Positions 12,484-22,800 of a DNA stretch of 58,393 nt are shown piece by piece. The translations under genes and the position numbers were made by a program. The DNA is from Branchiostoma floridae. Its lineage: Eukaryota; Chordata; Leptocardii; Amphioxiformes; Branchiostomatidae. The notes under the pieces are model-generated. The model was given only the letters and a program-made list of their open reading frames with translations. It did not search any database and was not told the DNA's origin. The stretch lies in NCBI RefSeq assembly GCF_000003815.2, contig NC_049984.1, positions 17,124,495 to 17,182,887 on the forward strand, written 5' to 3'. Each line of letters opens with the position of its first letter. The first letter of the stretch is position 1.

Positions 12484-12833
12484 AGTGATAGTATATTAGT
12501 AATGCATATGAAGGGAAAGTCAAGAGTCATCCTTTTCCAAATGCAATAAATGGAACATGGTTTGTGATGTTTTTGTAAACCTTTGCACAATGTGCAATAT
12601 GTCAGTATGACTGTTATTCCCTCTAATGTAACAATTACTTAGATAATGCTGCGTATACACATCACCATTTATTCTGCATCATAACTTTGACATAAAGTTC
12701 TAATTGTAATCAGCTTGATTGTCTTTATTCAAGTAGAAACAAAACAATGAATCCAAAACACATGGTGCCCACAGTCACATGATAATATCCATTTCTTTTC
12801 TTTGTTTAATTAAGATTAATTGTAACGTTATAT

Positions 12834-13169
12834 CAGGGCTCGAAATTCATTTTTGGGAATAGGTGCACTGGTGCACCCAACCTAGAAAATTGGGTGCACC
12901 AAAATATTTTTGGGTGCACTACATACTAGTAGAATAAAGTAGAATATCAGAATAACCTAATTGCAAACCTACTAGATAAGTAATTTGATCGGAGCTCTTC
13001 AGAAATCGGAAGTACTATGACAGTCATTTTATTATCTTTCTAACACATAGATGTCAAGAATATGGTGTTTACTTAGTATATTGACATCTTAACATACATA
13101 AGCCTATGAAAAAAATTGGGTGCACAGCTCCAATTTTGGGTGCACAAACACCCACTATTTCGAGCCCTG
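12834..13169. mobile_element. MITE of the CAGGGCTYGAAAT type, diverged copy
   Basis: It starts CAGGGCTCGAAAT and ends ATTTCGAGCCCTG, with 5-bp flanking repeats TATAT (12829-12833 and 13170-13174). The subterminal regions are built of GGTGCACC-type palindromes, parallel to the GGTGCAGG blocks of the other two copies, but the interior differs. It lies between RABIF and the first ABHD gene. Confidence 0.8.
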
Positions 13170-13638
13170 TATATAGTGGTAGATGAGACACAATCGAGAA
13201 ACATTTTGTAACGTATATTTACCTGATGGTACATTTTAAGTCATCAAAAGTTCCAGCTTAACAACCAGCTACTAAAGTATACTTGTTGTAAGCCAATTCT
13301 CAATGCATTTTACCCATAGTTAACAAATCAAAGGAGAGGGTATCAAAACATTGACTAACACTAACAAAAATACGGAGGCTGTAGGCATGCATACTATATA
13401 TGTATATTTACAGTGTGCTTATGACAATGCAGAAATCAATTACTTAAGTGTATGCAGGTTTCTGATACTGTTGGACTTTCTGGTAGCTTTGATATTGGTT
13501 CGGGTGGTAGTGGCAGAGAGGCACATATAAGTCAAGCCAAATCAATAGCTTTAAACTGTAATATATCAATATTTCAATACAATAAAAACTGGTCACTTGG
13601 AGTTTGAGAAGGCACTGATCATGATGATACGGAATATG

Positions 13639-16600
13639 TTAGATGCTTGTCTCCATAGTTTGCATAGTTTCTGACTGGTGTGCTCTGTCCACATTATTAC
13701 AAACCCACACCACCTTCCTGTTGAACTTGTCTGGTTGGTCAGCATACACGTGGTGCCCCGCCTCCGGAATGTACTGCAGACAAAAACAAAAGTTGCATAT
13801 AAACTGGAAATTCAATTTTGCTGTCCTCTGTACTAAAAAAATGTTTTTGCAGTGGTTTTGAGTTTGCGGTAGCGTGGTATACTATAGCACATGCCTTTGT
13901 CTCTATTATTATGTCATGCATCTATTATAAGCTTAGCTAGATTAAGGTCCTTTTTTTTTTACCTCTTAGGCCACACCAATTTAATTTCTTGGTTCAAGGA
14001 TTTTTTCATAAAAAATATGGAGCGAAAGGGCGAAATAAAAATAAAAATAAAAATTGTAAAATGGTTGGGGTAAAGGTAAGGGCCAATCCAAAACATATAG
14101 GATAAAAAGTTTCAGCTTGAAAAAAGTACTAAAACACTATTACTGTACAGTAACAGCACCTGTACCCACACTTTAAGGAGCTTAAAATATAAAGGCCAAT
14201 TTGCTACACCAGAAAGTTGGTGAATTGTTTCGTTAATGGTGAAAATTTGCTGAGTGGTAATTTTTATTTTTTTTTCCCAAAAAATAGGAGCGAGCGAACC
14301 CGTGAACCAAGAAATTAAATTGGTGTGGCCTTACATTTCTCTACTGTAATTATGCTAGGAAAATATTTTTTAATCACATGGCAGATGGAAGAGTCACAGT
14401 TAATTCACACAGACAGTGATGCAACAAAGGGGCGAAACTCTCACCATTACGTCTACATACGACTCCTCCCTTAGAACCTTTGTCTGCTTCCCTGGCCTGC
14501 TGTCCATCCAGGAATCACCACCGAAGATGAACGTGATGGGCACATCCTCCCTGAGCTGTGTCATGCGGGGCAGCATGGCATTCCTGGCAAAGCCATACGG
14601 GATCTGTAAGTGGCTGAACGCCACCTCAGCACTGGAATACACAACAGGAACATGTCAATAGGAAACAAGACTTTATAAGAAGTGGTACAAAATAAGGTGA
14701 AGTGGTCAACGGCAGGCTAAGGATGAAATATGAACCTTTTTGAATAGCTACCAGTGCAATGCAGACACGCTACAATTACACTGGGTCACTACTGCTCTTC
14801 TTGATAAGTATATAGAGAACAAGGTGAAATTTCTGCTGTAACTCTAGCCTTTGTCTCTGGAAGAATGACGCATTATTTTTGGAACATGACTGTAGTACTG
14901 GAACTTCTCTTGAACCCTTCAGAAGCAATGTTTGCTTCATTTCCTGAGATAGACAAACTTTATTCCCAAACTTTTCATTTTGACTCATGATTGCCCTTAA
15001 CTAACACTTAACAGTTTAAAAAGGAAGCAAGGCATTCAACTATGATTTTGACGTGTAAGAAGTACGTGAATGCCCCCTACCTTGGGGGCTGTGCATTGCA
15101 GTGGTAGAGGTAGTCAATGACAGTGAAGTCCTCAAAAGCATCGACAAACTTGGCTTGAAGATCTGGTCTTGCCCTCCTTACGAGTTTTGGACCTATGGTA
15201 AACATGACAAGGAAAATATAAACCACACCAAGCCAATACATTTTTTGTTCAAGAAGTACTCAAGTCAACTGGACAAAACTTACTTTTCCATGTCATTGAA
15301 GAAGAATTGTAGATATCATCTGAAACACTTTACTTTAGCTCAGGTATACTGAGTTGTCACATGATATTTCAAGATATTTCATGCTAATTTGCTAACATAA
15401 GGTTACTAAATCTGCTCACCCCAAGGCCCTGCTGCTCTGAAGGGTGACAGTGGGTTGAAGCGCAGCAGTATGGAACCAATCGCTCTCATCCAGACTGGGA
15501 TCTGCAACAATTTTAAACATTAGTCTTACATATTCAGCTAAAATGCCAGACTGAGTTCATTAAAAAAAGCCTGTACATTCCAGACAACCCATGATTTGAT
15601 ATCAAGAGAAAGGTGTTTGACGTTTATTTGTGTGATGGAAGATGTAACGTTAGAGTTTTAAAATTACTTAAAATGTTTCTCTTCTTGCAGTTTGCGCATT
15701 GAAAGTGTAATTACCATCCCAGAGTGATGGACATCCAGCACAAGAGTTCTGATGCCGTTATCTGTAGATGTTTCAGAAACTGTCATTGCAAGAACTTTGT
15801 TTAAAAAAAAAAACAAGGAAAAAAGGCATATAGAGTTTAACAATGGATTACTAGCCTTGCATCAATTATTTTCATGAAGTGTCTGCTTCCAAATAGTCTC
15901 TACCAGGCTGTTGGAAGCAGACATAAGCTAAAGATGACTGAGTACCAGGCTAACCCCTTACCCGAGCTCTCTGTTCCTCAGCAGCCTCTTCTGTCCTCTC
16001 TGGGAATCCCCAGGGGTCGGCCAGTATCAGATGTTTGACTCTGTCTGGGTGTTTGATGGAGTAAGAGGATGCCAGAAAACCCCCAAAGCTGTGTCCCAGC
16101 AGGATGAACTTCTCCAGCCCGACACCCTCCCTCCATTCCTCGATAGAGTTCACAAATGTCTCTTCCACAGCGTCTGCGTCGGTGCCAAACTTTGGCCGAG
16201 AACTTTGCCCAAAGCCCAGCACGTCAAAAGCATAGACAGCTCTGTGCTTGGCGAGTGCGTCAATGTTTAGTAACCAGAAACCTACTCCAGCTCCGAAACC
16301 GTGAATCAGGACGATCGGAAGGGCCTCTGGATTTGGGGAGTCCACTTTCAGGGTCCATACCCTTCTGTTGTTGGAGATCGGGATGTAGAATCTCTCCACT
16401 TTTGACTTCACATCTAGGAAGAACAATGTTTAATTGGTACACATCTATTATATTATATATATTGGTAAATAGCTGTCATCTCAACATTCCATTGATGTTA
16501 GAGATATTAGGACAAATATATTCAAAATATATAACAAAATATATAAACAACGGAAATATCTCGCCGGTAAAGGTGAACTTGCATCTCCATTATATGGTAC

Positions 16601-17227
16601 CTTTGAGCACATTATGAGATACACGATAGACGTTGCAAGAAGAGCTGGGTTATATATATATATGTATATTTAGAACAGTTTAAAGCTAACAAGAAAGTTT
16701 AAATTTCTTAAGATGCCAACTTACGCTGCAGGACCCTTGTCTCAGCGGCGGCGAGGTGAGCTGAAGACGTCGGGCGCCACTTCAGCCGCCTTCCCAACCG
16801 GCACCTGTTTACATTATAAGACACGTCAAACATAGCTTCACAAATCCTTGAAAAACTTCTCCCTACTAAACTGAAATTCATCCCGACTTTCTACGTACGA
16901 ATTCCCTGAGAACAACCAATGCAAAAAGGTTGGGAGAAGTGAGAACATCACACGAATAACGATGATTCATATTCAAATGTCCGATGACTTGCAGCTTTTC
17001 TCAAAGGTGAACGCCCCACTACCGGTTCCTTGGATCCTACTGTCCTGCACTTCTCGGTCCCTTCCAGCGCCTTAAAACTCATTTTACGAAAACATTTAAC
17101 ACTTTCTCGAACTTCAGACTGATACTTTGACTCGTAGACTACATTCTGGCACGCTGAGAGAAACGTAAACTCACCTGGGTTCGCGGCTAGACGATTGTTC
17201 CTGTTGCGGGACGCTGACGTCCGTCAT
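13639..17227 (-). CDS. ABHD4/5: ABHD4/ABHD5-type alpha/beta hydrolase, gene A (seven exons)
   Basis: Exons 17227-17175, 16804-16725, 16413-15962, 15501-15420, 15192-15081, 14631-14445 and 13773-13639 join to 1101 nt, 366 aa (human ABHD4 about 342, ABHD5 about 349). Seen: WRPTS near the N-terminus, oxyanion-loop HGFGAG (82-87), nucleophile elbow GHSFGG with Ser153, cap-start segment ending AAGPWG, the pair FRAAGPWG/HCNAQ, acidic candidate in FIFGGDSWMD, and C-terminal His in GHHVYADQ, which also fits the HX4D motif of this family. ABHD4 is an N-acylphospholipid lipase; ABHD5 (CGI-58) has Asn in place of Ser and is a co-activator of ATGL on lipid droplets. The Ser here argues for an active hydrolase. 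Gene B lies in tandem downstream of its promoter side with identical phases. Confidence 0.93.
13969..14330. mobile_element. PIF/Harbinger-like MITE with TTA duplication
   Basis: Perfect inverted ends of at least 28 bp start GGCCACACCAATTTAATTTC and end with the inverse. TTA flanks both sides (13966-13968 and 14331-14333). A three-base TWA target with GGCC-type ends fits PIF/Harbinger. It lies in ABHD gene A intron 6 and has no coding capacity. Confidence 0.8.
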
Positions 17228-17379
17228 GTTGCCCAGATAAACACAAACTGTTATGTAACTCCGGCGTGAACTTTGACCTATTGGGTTGCGTTCCCCTTAC
17301 GTCATCAGCTCAAAGCAGATGTTAGGTGGACGATTGTGAAGTTTTCTGACCGACTTACTTCGACATTTGATACTAGTTC

Positions 17380-17760
17380 CGTTACTGGTTGTGTTTATCC
17401 CTGTGGAATATCCCTTTGCAAGAAACTTGACGGGAACTATACCCGGCTCCTTCGTGCCACCTTCAATGTTGACTGGAAGAGTCATACCACCAACACACAA
17501 CTCTACAATGGCCTGCCACGGATTACCAGAGTCATCCGCGACCGACTCCTGGCCCTTGCCGGTCATGTGATTCGCCACGACGAGATGGCCGGAAGGGTTC
17601 TGCTCTGGCGGCCTGACGACAAGAGAAGACGTGGCCGACCATCCCTGACTCTTAAGAGGGTGATTGAGGAGGATGTTGGCCTCCAAGACGGAGACCTCCT
17701 TAGATTTTTTTTAAATTTAGAAAATAAAGCTACGGATTTTTAGGTTTATCTAAATGTGTG
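17380..17760 (+). mobile_element. Non-LTR retrotransposon C-terminal fragment
   Basis: The forward frame ending at the TAG at 17741-17743 reads LDGNYTRLLRATFNVDW, then LYNGLPRITRVIRDRLLALAGH and GRPSLTLKRVIEEDVGL. This arrangement (short Leu/Arg-rich helix, LAGHVIRH, then a Gly-Arg-Pro motif) is the usual end of LINE reverse-transcriptase polyproteins. The catalytic RT region is absent, so this is a 5'-truncated dead copy. An A-rich stretch (AAAATAAAGC) follows closely. It sits upstream of ABHD gene A. Confidence 0.75.
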
Positions 17761-17782
17761 TGAGGCTACCGGAGTAGTGAGG

Positions 17783-18180
17783 TAAGGTGTGGATGGTGTT
17801 CAGCACCAGTGACGTCACTGACGTGTGTTTACCAGTGTGTGGATGGTGTTCAGCACCAAGGACAGGTGTGTTTACCTGTGTGTGGATGGTGTTCAGCACC
17901 AAGGACAGGTGTGTTTGTCTGTGTGTGGATGGTGTTTAGCACCAAGGATAGGTGTGTTTATCTGTGAAGTGAATGGTATTTAGCACCAGGGACAGGTGTG
18001 TTTGGCTATGTGTGGATGATGTTCAGCACCAAGGACAGGTATGTTTTCCTTGTGTGTTGATGGTGTTCAGCACCAAGGACAGGTATGTTTGCTTGTATGT
18101 GGATGGTGTTCGGCACCAAGAACAGGTATATTTACCTGTGTGTGTTGTTCAGCACCAAGGACAGGTGTGTGCATCTCAAA
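17783..18180. repeat. 46-bp minisatellite, about nine copies
   Basis: Tandem units of roughly 45-46 bases share the core GTGTTCAGCACCAAGGACAG followed by a GTGTGTTT spacer. The copies vary by point changes and small length differences. A stray copy of the core (GTTCAGCACCAAATACAGG) appears near 19198. Confidence 0.85.
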
Positions 18181-19530
18181 ATGTGACAAACACCATCTAA
18201 GGTGATATTCAGAAAATTTTCCTGGGCCTTCAATTCCACTATCCCCACCAAGACAATCTATTCTACATCTCCTCTAAGATAAAAGAGCAGTACAAAATAT
18301 TCCATGACACAAACGAGACGTTGGGTATTATAAAAAATCTACCTAATATAATTCAATATCAATGAGAAAAATTCATACACATGTAACATTATATATTTGT
18401 TAAAACCTGTTCCGTGTGTTAATCTGTCATGGCCATCAATACATTGAAGTTCATCTGACAACATTAAATATGCAAGACATTCCTGAGTTTACAGAGGTCC
18501 GTATGGGTTGGTGTGTTGCACATTAGAAACTACTTTCTCGGCACTCATAACATAATGGTAAATTTGGAATTTAGACACATTAGATTAAATTCAGCCACCC
18601 ATTGCATCTGCTGTGCAGTGAATTAGAGTAATAACATAGCACATAAAGCTAAAACAGCTTATTGAACATAAGAGCTAAGGTGTGCCTAGGTAGGTAGGGT
18701 TATGCCTAGTGGGGAGAAAGACTTGCAGACCCCGATACATACACTTGTACATGGCACTGTATTCACGTGACATCAGGCTAGAAAGACTGCAGCAAAATCT
18801 ATGCTCAGCTCTTTGCTGACCCAGAAAGTCATTTTCAATCCTGAAAGCACCATTTTGGAAAACTAACATTTGGAGTTGTACTGCATCTATGGTAAAGGTA
18901 ACATACAGGTAACAGCATACTTTCCTGTATACACAGTGATACTGAAATTTCTGACATCTACAATTCTGCAAATCTTTTACTTTAAGACCTATCAAGGGCT
19001 CCAAATCTCTTGAGTGCTTCAATTAAGTAACCAAAATAATATATATCATCAAACAATAGTATTGGGTGTATATTACTGAGCTCCACTTACATCGTATACT
19101 TTCATAGTAACTAATGCATTTTAAAAGTTAATGCTAGACCAATTGTAGTTCAGTTAAAAAGGTCTTTTCCCAAAACAAAGGAGCATGTAAGATTTGTTGT
19201 TCAGCACCAAATACAGGCCAGTTGTACATTGTATTGAACCTGATTTTCTTACTCCCATTGTTTACTAGTATTGTAAATTGAAAAGTGTTCTCAATGGCAT
19301 ACATTCAATGTTTTTCCTTTATACATTGCCTTCATCGCAGTCTACCCTAAACTTTCTTTTAACAAATATAGGCTAGCAGAGCACATTGAATCACCTGAAA
19401 CTTAACTGTTGCAGAATTGCTCAATCTCTTAAATTTAGACAAAAATAGACACACATTTTATTGCAAAATGGTTCCACATTCAATATTTTGCTTTCATACA
19501 TTGCAGTGTTTATCACGGTCTACTATAACA
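18181..19530. other. Gene-free interval
   Basis: AT-rich intergenic DNA between the minisatellite and the 3' end of ABHD gene B. I see no supported exon and no clear terminal repeats. Confidence 0.5.
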
Positions 19531-19535
19531 TTAAT

Positions 19536-19775
19536 GCCCCTGTCACACAGAAGGCAAATCGATAGGCCAACAAGTCTGTAAGCTTTAAATGACATTTCTG
19601 GCAGTAATATACCAGGTGTTCTCTCGATCTTTACACAATATTTTGAGATTGGTAGTTGCTTGCAAGTCCCTATGTCCCATCCAATGTGATGGGATAGATG
19701 TTTAGGTGAGTCTCCATTTTTAAATTTGGCTACCTTCTTGTGATCAACGGATAAAGCTTGTCGTGTGACAGGGGC
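19536..19775. mobile_element. Short MITE with GCCCCTGTCACAC ends
   Basis: GCCCCTGTCACAC at the left is inverted at 19763-19775 as GTGTGACAGGGGC. TTA occurs right after the right end and just before the left end, with a two-base offset, so a TTA duplication is possible but not exact. The ends resemble the larger element at 28754-29820. It lies in the probable 3' UTR of ABHD gene B. Confidence 0.6.
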
Positions 19776-19857
19776 TTAGAGAATGTGCGTAATATTGGTG
19801 GGATGTGAAACTGGCCACCATGCCGTCCTGTTGATCAGTCTGTTCTAACAGCACTAT

Positions 19858-22800
19858 CTAAATAGTTGTCTCTACATTGTTCTTCACAGACAGCTGTGCT
19901 TTGTCTGTCTTTGCACAAACTTGCACCACCAGCCTGTTGAAGTCCTGGTACTGGTCTGCATACACGTGGTGACCAGCCTCTGGCACACTCTACAATGGAA
20001 TAAAAAAGATTGTTATCCTGTGAGAGAGAATTTGTTGCCATCTTTCTGTCTTGAGGAGGAGTAGGCAAACATCACTTGTGACCTGTTTGCCTGGCCTGCA
20101 CAAGACTTTTTTAAGGTGAAGGAGGGGTGTGATAACTAGCATTACACAAAATACACAATGTTTCGGCAAGTAGTTCACTCAAGTCAGATTTAACCTTCTC
20201 CATGCTAAGGTAGCCATTAGGGCTCCCTTCTTTCTGTTCTGTTCAGACTCTTGTAGTACCTAGTGGCACATATGGCAGAAAGTTTCCTTGCTGTTTCAGT
20301 AGCAGTGTGTATTTGTTACAGCGAGGGTTGCTAGCTCCAACCAAGATGCCCTTCCCAGGATTGGAGGTCTCTAAGTAATCAACTAACTGGAACCAGGAGT
20401 AAAACTGTGAGGCTGCTACCAGTTGAGCCACAGGGACATGCCTTTTCACCTGATTAGATTGCACAAACCTTCTGTGATCAGTGACACAACAACCTTATAT
20501 CCAATCATATTTATTATCATGAATGCTTCAGGTTTGTAAAATAACCCTTCTCACCTGCACATCCACATACGAGCCCTGCCGTTGCGCCTTCACTTGTTTT
20601 CCCGACTCCTTGTCCATCCAGGACCGGGCCCCGTAGATGAACGTGACCGGGACGTCCCGCCGTAGCTGCATCATGCGCGGGAGCATCGGGTTCTTGGCCC
20701 ACCCAAAGGGAATCTGCATGTAAGAGAATGCTGTCTCACCACTGTAACATAAAAAAGGTATATTTCCACATAAAACAGTTTGAAGAGACAGTAAATCAAG
20801 AGAGAAGAACTACCAGTATAGGTGGATACAAAAAATAATCAGAAAAAGCAGCCAAATTTAAAGAGATCAGTGTCATACAGCAATGATCATAAAAGATATA
20901 CAGAAAGGTTTTCTTAAGAAATAAGGTTATCTTGAGAATATTGGCCTACCTCGGAGACTGGGCATTGCAATGGTAGAGGTAGTTAAAGATCGTGTCGTCA
21001 TCAAACACTTCTGAAAACTTTGCCTGAAGGTCTGGCCGAAACCTTTGTACAAGACCTGGGCCTACAGCAAAGGAACAAAAAAAAAAAATTAACAACAGTG
21101 AACCGTCCTACATAGTGGTGGGTACTAGTAGTAGTACAGAAAATTCAGGTACAGGTATGGTCCAGTTCTAGAGAATCAGGTCGTTATAAAATCCTGTCTT
21201 CATGTAAACTGTAAGTTTGACTGTAGAAAATTGGTAGAAATGGCTATAAACTCAACTCTGCTCGTTAATTTCTTGAACCTGTAAGCACTAAAATGTGTAA
21301 ACCCCTCTGATAATTTTCAACTTGGTCTGAAAACTGGTCCACTCATTTTGTCAAGTCCATTTTTTTGGACTGGTCCAACAAGAAAAAAAAAAAACAGTTT
21401 CCATCTTCGATCACACGAAAGATCAGTTCCTACTTACCCCAGGGCCCAGCCGCCCTCACAGCAGCGAGAGGGTTGAAGTTCAGGAGCACAGAACCAACAG
21501 CCTTGATCCATAATGGCACCTGCAACATCAATAGGATGTATCACAAACATGTACATGGACTGCCATAGTAGTATGTTATTACTTACCCCAGGGCCCTGCT
21601 ACCCTGACTGCTGCTAGGGGGTTGAACTGCCACACAACAGTACCGATAGCCTTGATCCAAAATGGTATCTGGAATACCAGGTTAGATAGAAAGGCATGAC
21701 TTTTCAAGTACCTACTTGATGTCATCGTACATTTCCTGACTTTCAATATATACTTTCTTCCCATTGAAGATGTCTGCATGCAGGGCTCTAGCCAGCGTCC
21801 GTTTTTCCGTCAATTGACGGAAATTTGTTGCGTCTGATGGAAAAATTTTCAAACCAATCCGTCAACCTTGACGGACAAAAATCCTTGGTGGAAGCTTCAG
21901 GCGGCTTGGGGACGCCGTCCACGGCCGTAAAAGCCACACACTGTTTGTTTTGCTATTGTTATGATTGTTGACAATGTGTGTCGGCGCCCTTTCGCATACG
22001 ATAATCTCATTAAAACCCGTTTTTCAAGGTCTCAGTTCAGTCCTTCTAATTAATTTTCGCGGTTTTCGCGACGATTGGAATTGGCTGACGGAAAAAACTT
22101 TCGAGCTGGCTAAAGCCCTGTCTGCATGATTCATACAGCTGAAAATGCAACCTTGTGTATTTTGTCACCCATGTGTCTTATAACTGTAGAATATTTGTTA
22201 AGCTAAGACTCCATGAAAAAGTGATCACTTGTAAATGATAAAAATGCTACAAACCTATGTTTCCTTCAGAGGGTAACATTGAGTAAAAGTGGTAACCAAA
22301 ATCTAGAGACACAAAACCAACAAGTTATCTACACATCTTACCCGAGCTCTCTGTTCTTCAGCAGCCTTCTCTGTCCTCTCTGGGAATCCCCAGGGGTCGG
22401 CCAGTATCAGATGTTGGACTCTGTCTGGGTGTTTGATGGAGTAGGAGGCTGCCAGAAAACCCCCAAAGCTGTGTCCCAGCAGGATGAACTTCTCCAGGCC
22501 GACGCCCTCCCTCCATTCCTCAATAGAGTTCACAAACTCCTCTTCTATGACATCTGCTTCTGTGCTGAACTTTGGCCGAGAACTTCTCGCGAACCCGAGA
22601 ACGTCAAACGCGTACAGCGATCTGTGCTTAGCGATGGCATCAACATTTAACAACCAGATAGCGGATCCAGCTCCAAAGCCATGTACCATGACAATAGGGA
22701 GAGCCTCTGGCTTTTTGGGGTCTACCTTTAGAGTCCATATCCTTCTGTTGCCTGTGATTCGTACGTAGAAACTCTCTAAAGCAGACTTCACATCTGGAAC

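Noticed and set aside
15950-16620. Forward open frames over the ABHD gene A exon 3
   Set aside because: Antisense shadows of a GC-rich coding exon; the minus-strand frame matches the hydrolase family.
17973-18200. Forward frame with repeated VFSTKDR-type peptides
   Set aside because: Translation of the 46-bp minisatellite; the repeat length is not a multiple of three and the frame drifts.
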